From Bilabrum cf. latius (taxonomy: Eukaryota; Bigyra: Bicosoecida; Bigyra; Bicosoecida): a stretch of 64,000 nucleotides of DNA. The DNA lies in assembly GCA_965178125.1 (NCBI GenBank), contig OZ237744.1:806001-870000 (forward strand). Direction: 5' to 3'. The translations under genes were made by a program, and so were the position numbers. This document shows, piece after piece, positions 59,198-64,000 of this stretch. Numbering within the stretch: the stretch's first letter is position 1; each line of letters begins with the position of its first letter. Under the pieces are notes generated by a model. It was not told where the DNA came from and did no database searches. It saw nothing but the letters and a program-made list of their open reading frames with translations.

Positions 59198-62100
59198 TCA
59201 GTTCCTGCACGCCAACAAAACCACAGTCCAAACCACCGACAGCACAAGCGCCACACCCGACAGCCCCACAATCCACACCGTCGTGCCATCCACATGCTCC
59301 CAGTACAGCGATGGGTTCGATGCCAGCATTGCCATCGCGAACTCAGACAGGCGCTGCCCAACCACGCACTGCCGCCACCCACATGCCCCCGAAGCGCAAG
59401 CCAAAGCCCAGCTGAAGCCCCCGATCACACACGCATCTTCCAAGCCACGGAACCACGCAGCCGCCCCGTCCACCCAGCTGGCCCCGACAAGTCTCAGGAC
59501 GCGCTGCCGCTCACTGCACGGGCTCCAAGCACCAGCCGTCTCACGATGTGTGTCGCGCGCCCTGCCTGCCAGCGGATCGAGGGCTTCGGATGCGCCGGAC
59601 CAGAATATCTGCAAGGCATCCCACTGAATTGCCATCAGGATTTCCATGAACACTGTGATACCAACGTGCTAACCAGCATGCAATCGCATAAGGGCCCTAC
59701 CCTCAGGGCCTCTGCGGCTGCCATTGCTGCTGCTTGAATCGGACGGCAACACTGCACCTGCACGGCCGTTCGTACTTCCAGGACCTGGCTGCAACGACAT
59801 GCCAACCGAGGCACTGCTGCTTCCTTGGCTCGCTTGTGGTTGCAGACCCTTCGGGGTACTGCTGCTTCCTTGGCTTGCTTGCGGTTGCAGACCCACCGAG
59901 GCACTGCTGCTTCCTTGGCTTGCTTGCGGCGGCAGACCCACCGAGGCACTGCTGCTTCCTTGGCTTGCTTGCGGCGGCAGACCCACCGAGGCACTGCTGC
60001 TTCCTTGGCTTGCTTGCGGCGGCAGACCCACCGAGGCACTGCTGCTTCCTTGGCTTGCTTGCGGCGGCAGACCCACCGAGGCACTGCTGCTTCCTTGGCT
60101 TGCTTGCGGCGGCAGACCCACCGAGGCACTGCTGCTTCCTTGGCTAGGTCGAGGAGGTTGCCCTGCAGAGGCATCGGTGCGATCCAAACCGAGCGGCTGA
60201 GCCAGCTCGATCTCCGCAGCATCAGCGTCGTCGTCACCGGAAGGGCTGCGTTGCTGCTCCTCATCGTTCTCAGCGTTGACACCATGGTTTGGATGGACAT
60301 CGGGCTTATCAGGTGCAACAACGTCCTCAAGATTCCCACCATGGAACGTTTTAATCACAGACTGTTCGTCTGAGTCACGATCTCTCCAATACTTCGATGA
60401 CCCTCCACTCGACACCTCTGATTCCGAGCTACTTCGGTCCTCTGATTCGCCTGCCTATATGGCTGCTCCGTGAGTAACCTCAACGTTTGACCCGGACATG
60501 TCGTCCAAGTCAGGCCCTACCTAGTCATTTCCGATCTGCTCCCTCTAGTAGCTATCCACGCTCAACACGCTGGAAGGAGAGCCACAACCACAGAATGCCC
60601 TCACCGCAACGGACAGTACCAGTCCTCCCAGGACCACCACACCGGGTCCATTCAGCCGCAGCAACAGGAGCATGACACCAAAGCAAACATACTGCGCCCA
60701 GCGCCACAGACTCAACACACCCACCAGCCCACCACACAGCTGGCCACAGCGCAACGGCTCACCAACCAAGGCTGCACAGCGCCATGCTGACTCTGATTGG
60801 CCCCCTGCAGCATCAGTGCCACTGTGCTCGCTGCTCCGATGCTGGATGCTCACACCCGCTGTCAGATTCGACACGGGACTACTAGCAAAGCTGCGGTCGC
60901 TCTCCGCACCTGGTGACCACTCCCCAACCAGCAATGGCGCTGTCAATGACCGCAAGTGACGCTCATGCAGATACCGACCACGCACGCCCCAACATACAAC
61001 CATAAACATCGAACTCAGTAACAGCACCATCAACACCCCCAGCTGCACCCCGCCAGACACGCTCACCCATGATCCCATTCCGAAACTTTCACAGTCGCTG
61101 GCATGCTCAGCATACCCGCCCGACAAGCAAGGCAGACGCACGCGGTATGACACACTCCCTGCGTCCACCGCCGGCAGCCACGCTCCCCCCTCCGCCCCGG
61201 GACGATGCCCGCGCAAAATGCCCACCAGCTACTGAGCAAGTGTCCCGGCCGACCGACCACGCTGCACGCCACCACTCACAGATGAAGGATACAGCACTGC
61301 TGCCAGCTCCTTCAGAGACACTTGCATACGCACATGCATCGGGAACGAGTCCACACCCACACGCCCAGGCGCCCGCACCCACATCACGCGACTCTCGATC
61401 GACCGCGTCTGCAGTCGCGCCACCACCGTGTCGTTGCCTGCTGTCCTGTTCACACGCTCCCCGATCCCCACCTCCACGCCCCGCCCGCGCACAGTCCAGT
61501 CCACCTCGCCCAGCAAGTCGCCCACATCGGCCGACACCTCCGCCTCCAGCCGACGCACCTGCGCCGCTGTGGGCTGAGGGTAGTCCAGACCCACATCACC
61601 CACCGAGCTGGACTACGCCGCTGGCCAGTAGCTGCGGTCGAATGACAGAGTCAGCCACACGTCCGCGCGGCTCGTCGGCTCCCGCTGCGCCCACAATGAC
61701 TGCCACGACACGCTGCGGCCCACGTCGCGCACGCACCGCATGTCCGTCTCCACCTCGTCTCCCAGCCTGTACCGAGGCGCATGCCACGCGCCCCACCCAG
61801 ACCAGCTCCCGAACGATGCCACCATGCCCCCGCCCTGACGGTCCGATCGAGGCACCACGCTCTCGCTCTGCACCAGCGACGGATACCCGCCCCACGCCGA
61901 CAGCCACGGACGCGCCAGCGATGCCACCAGAGACATGCCATGCTGACCCGCATCACGCCCAGACCCATCGCCAGCCCGCCGCTGCAGACCCACGTCCACG
62001 GCCACACGCGACGGATCCAAACACTCCGCCCGACACACAGGACGCATGAAGAACGCGCCCAGCGGCGACGTCTCCATGCATGTCCAATACCCGTCCTGGA

Positions 62101-64000
62101 TGGCCGGCAGGGACTTGTTGACGGGCGGCGCCGTCAGCCTCCAGAGCGCCGCGCCCCTGTACCTGGCCTTGGGCCCCTACAGCACGGGCCGGTCGGGCGA
62201 CAGGGGCTGAGGGCCGTCTGAAATGGACTGGCGTGACGGTGATTGACTCAAACTGGGGCCGGGTGCGGACTTATCGCTTGGGCTCTATACTCGACTACTG
62301 GTTGATGATGCATTCCATGCACCTCTGGCTGGGGCCTGGTCCGGCATGCCATATCCTCCGATGGCGGCCATGCGGGTGGAGGCTGCAGCGGGGTAGTCCA
62401 TGTGCACCAGATCGTACATGGGCGGCAGGAGCAAGCCGGACGGGTAGAAGTCTTTCCCCACATAGTAGCTCAGGTCGCATCCGAAACGCGGGGTGCGAGT
62501 GCCGATGGGCTGCTTCCAGTACACGTCCCTGATCCAGTCCTTCACGGCCTGCTACACGGCGGGGCTGCCAGGTGTCTGGTTCCTGGGAGCCACGGGGCTG
62601 CATGTCTGCGTGGCGACACAGGACGGATCGTCCAAGATGACCTGCGCAGATGCGATAGAGCCAAATTCAACCGATTGCGTCCCGTCGGTAGTACTTATTG
62701 CTTGATTCGGAATCGGTCTTCCTTCCGGATCGCACAGCATGGATCCAGCGTCTGAGTAGTCGTAGAGCGCACCACCATCCGGGGATAGCACAGACGGGAT
62801 GGAGGCTACGTTCATCATCGTCTGCACCACGTACCCTTCATTGATGCGCCACGGGTAGGCGACACGCGGGAAGTCGGTTGGGTCAGTCGTTGCTTGCACA
62901 ACCATCTCGGCCACCGTCCCGGGGGGATACACCACGGTGAGGAGCTGATGCCACCTGTTGTCGACACCTGCCCCTGAGGATGGAAACCGGTAATCAAGGG
63001 TACCTGGCGGGTTGGGGATGTGGGCTGCCTGACTCTGCAAGGTGGTCTCTCGGGCGACAAAGCTGTTTTGTGGGAAGGCCTTGGCTGACGCGGCCCAAGG
63101 CTAACCAACGTCATTGTAGCAGTCGCGCGGATCGGACGTGGCGTTCCAGTTGGATCCACGCCAAAGCGTGGCCTGCCTGCATGTGTCATTGGGTGCTAGG
63201 GGTACTCCGGCAGGCGTGCACACATCGCCCAGCTGCACGGCCGGGCAATCTGCGACGGGGATGTTGTATTGCGCGACCATGGAGGCCTGCACTGGAAACA
63301 AATAGGTACCTGGGACGAGGCTATGCCCATGCGCAACGTTGTCCCGCACGCTGGAGTAGTACGTCGGCGCCCACGGACGCTTGGATTCCCCGACAGGTGT
63401 TGCTCCCGGGTACCTCTCGTATGAACCGCTCAGGAGCGGGCCCTGCACGGCGGTACCCGCCCGGGATACGTGTGGGACAAACGAAAATACCCACTCCTCC
63501 GTCGTCCACGGCTCCACTGATCGAGTCGGAGGCAACAATGCGCTGCTCCGAGGAGACACACCCACAGCATATGGGGCCTCCTGCGGGGATGCTGCAGCCG
63601 GGTACCTCCCGTCCATCGGGGCCGACAGCGTCGCGTTCACCAGACACTCCCCGATGGCCGCAGAAGTGCCGTCAGTGCCGTTCTGCCTGCACGCCGCGAT
63701 CGGACCCATCGAGCCTCCAGTGCCCCCAGGCATGGCCCCGCCCCACTGCCATCGAGACATGTTGCCTGGGACCCGAGGGGTCCATGGGATAGGCACCAGC
63801 TCGCAGCCGGCCAGGTCAGCGCCATCAGGAGACGGGCGCGCCGCGGCATCGGCAGAGTCGATGACACGCTTGTCTCGAGTGGCATGGACACCGATGCCGA
63901 TGGAGCTGGGGCCCCGAGTGGCGAACCAGGTGGCTGCAGGAAACAAAAACTGAGAATTACATCGGACTCACGACGAATATACATAGACGAGCTCGACAAT
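59198..64000 (-). CDS. giant mosaic surface membrane protein, copy D (5' end outside window)
   Basis: Exon 2 (63933-59198) ends at TGA; a probable end of exon 1 lies at 64000-63972, joined by a 38-base phase-1 GT-AG intron, so the signal peptide is beyond the edge. Domain order is as in A-C, with D-specific inserts at each variable position. At the entrance to the first membrane helix it has CAG ('GGVQLGVL') where A, B and C have TAG, and it has TAG where C has CAG near 63102. The cytoplasmic linker is unique: an acidic part, then seven or eight 15-residue repeats (PPQASQGSSSASVGL). The C-terminal membrane module ('LYWEHVDGTTVWIVGLSG') is nearly identical to copy C. Confidence 0.85.
59800..60150. 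repeat. 45-bp tandem repeats in the linker of copy D
   Basis: Seven to eight copies of a 45-base unit; the central five are identical or nearly so, while the end units diverge. Each encodes 15 residues of Ser/Gln/Ala/Gly/Pro-rich sequence in the minus-strand protein. The unit length is a multiple of three, so copy number can change without a frameshift. Other copies lack it. Confidence 0.95.

Noticed and set aside
1-64000. Widespread pseudogenes or stop-codon read-through instead of a new code
   Set aside because: Only TAG is tolerated. TGA and TAA do not occur inside conserved domains apart from one frame break, and housekeeping genes such as EMC3, RTF1 and the NDUFS7 leader contain TAG. 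Decay would hit all three stops.
41890-64000. Surface family as HAP2/GCS1 gamete fusogen
   Set aside because: It is a large Cys-containing ectodomain protein, but I see none of the HAP2 domain signature, and several C-terminal helices replace the single HAP2 anchor.

Overview
The window is nuclear DNA of a GC-rich, flagellate-type protist. The nuclear assignment rests on GT-AG introns, RNA-binding and transcription-elongation genes, a mitochondrial complex I subunit with a presequence, and cilium genes. Its outstanding property is the genetic code. Almost every gene is interrupted by in-frame TAG, yet both sides stay in one frame and in one protein family, and every supported gene ends at TGA (mostly) or TAA, never at TAG. 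Where paralogues or conserved families can be aligned, TAG sits on glutamine: CAG or CAA in sister copies, and a conserved Gln in EMC3. All coding regions below are therefore read with UAG = Gln, UAA and UGA = stop. I cannot name the species; the profilin looks like the alveolate type.

From 1 to 41.7 kb there is a dense, ordinary single-copy region on both strands: an IPI1/TEX10-like ribosome-biogenesis protein, NDUFS7, an ankyrin protein, a secreted glycosidase-like protein with a frame break, a glutathione transferase, a mitochondrial/peroxisomal carrier, a long coiled-coil protein, a truncated Sen1-like helicase, a CELF-like three-RRM protein with a minisatellite intron, ATP synthase OSCP, a cyclase/formamidase-family enzyme, an EFHC1/RIB72-like axonemal protein, profilin, RTF1, a giant amino-acid-permease-like protein, two divergent secreted carbohydrate-active enzymes, ribosomal protein eS26, EMC3, a short-chain dehydrogenase and an unknown multipass protein.

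From 41.9 kb to the end the window changes character. Four copies (A-D) of one very large membrane-protein gene (about 1,500 residues each) fill it, A on the plus strand and B, C, D on the minus strand, with a 5'-truncated non-LTR retrotransposon between C and D. Each copy has a small signal-peptide exon, a phase-1 intron, a Cys-rich ectodomain, several membrane helices, a variable hydrophilic linker and a conserved C-terminal membrane module. Near-identical blocks alternate with short segments that differ completely between copies, a mosaic pattern typical of recognition or antigenic surface families. I recognise no known family. With the code change, this is the most likely place for an undescribed system.
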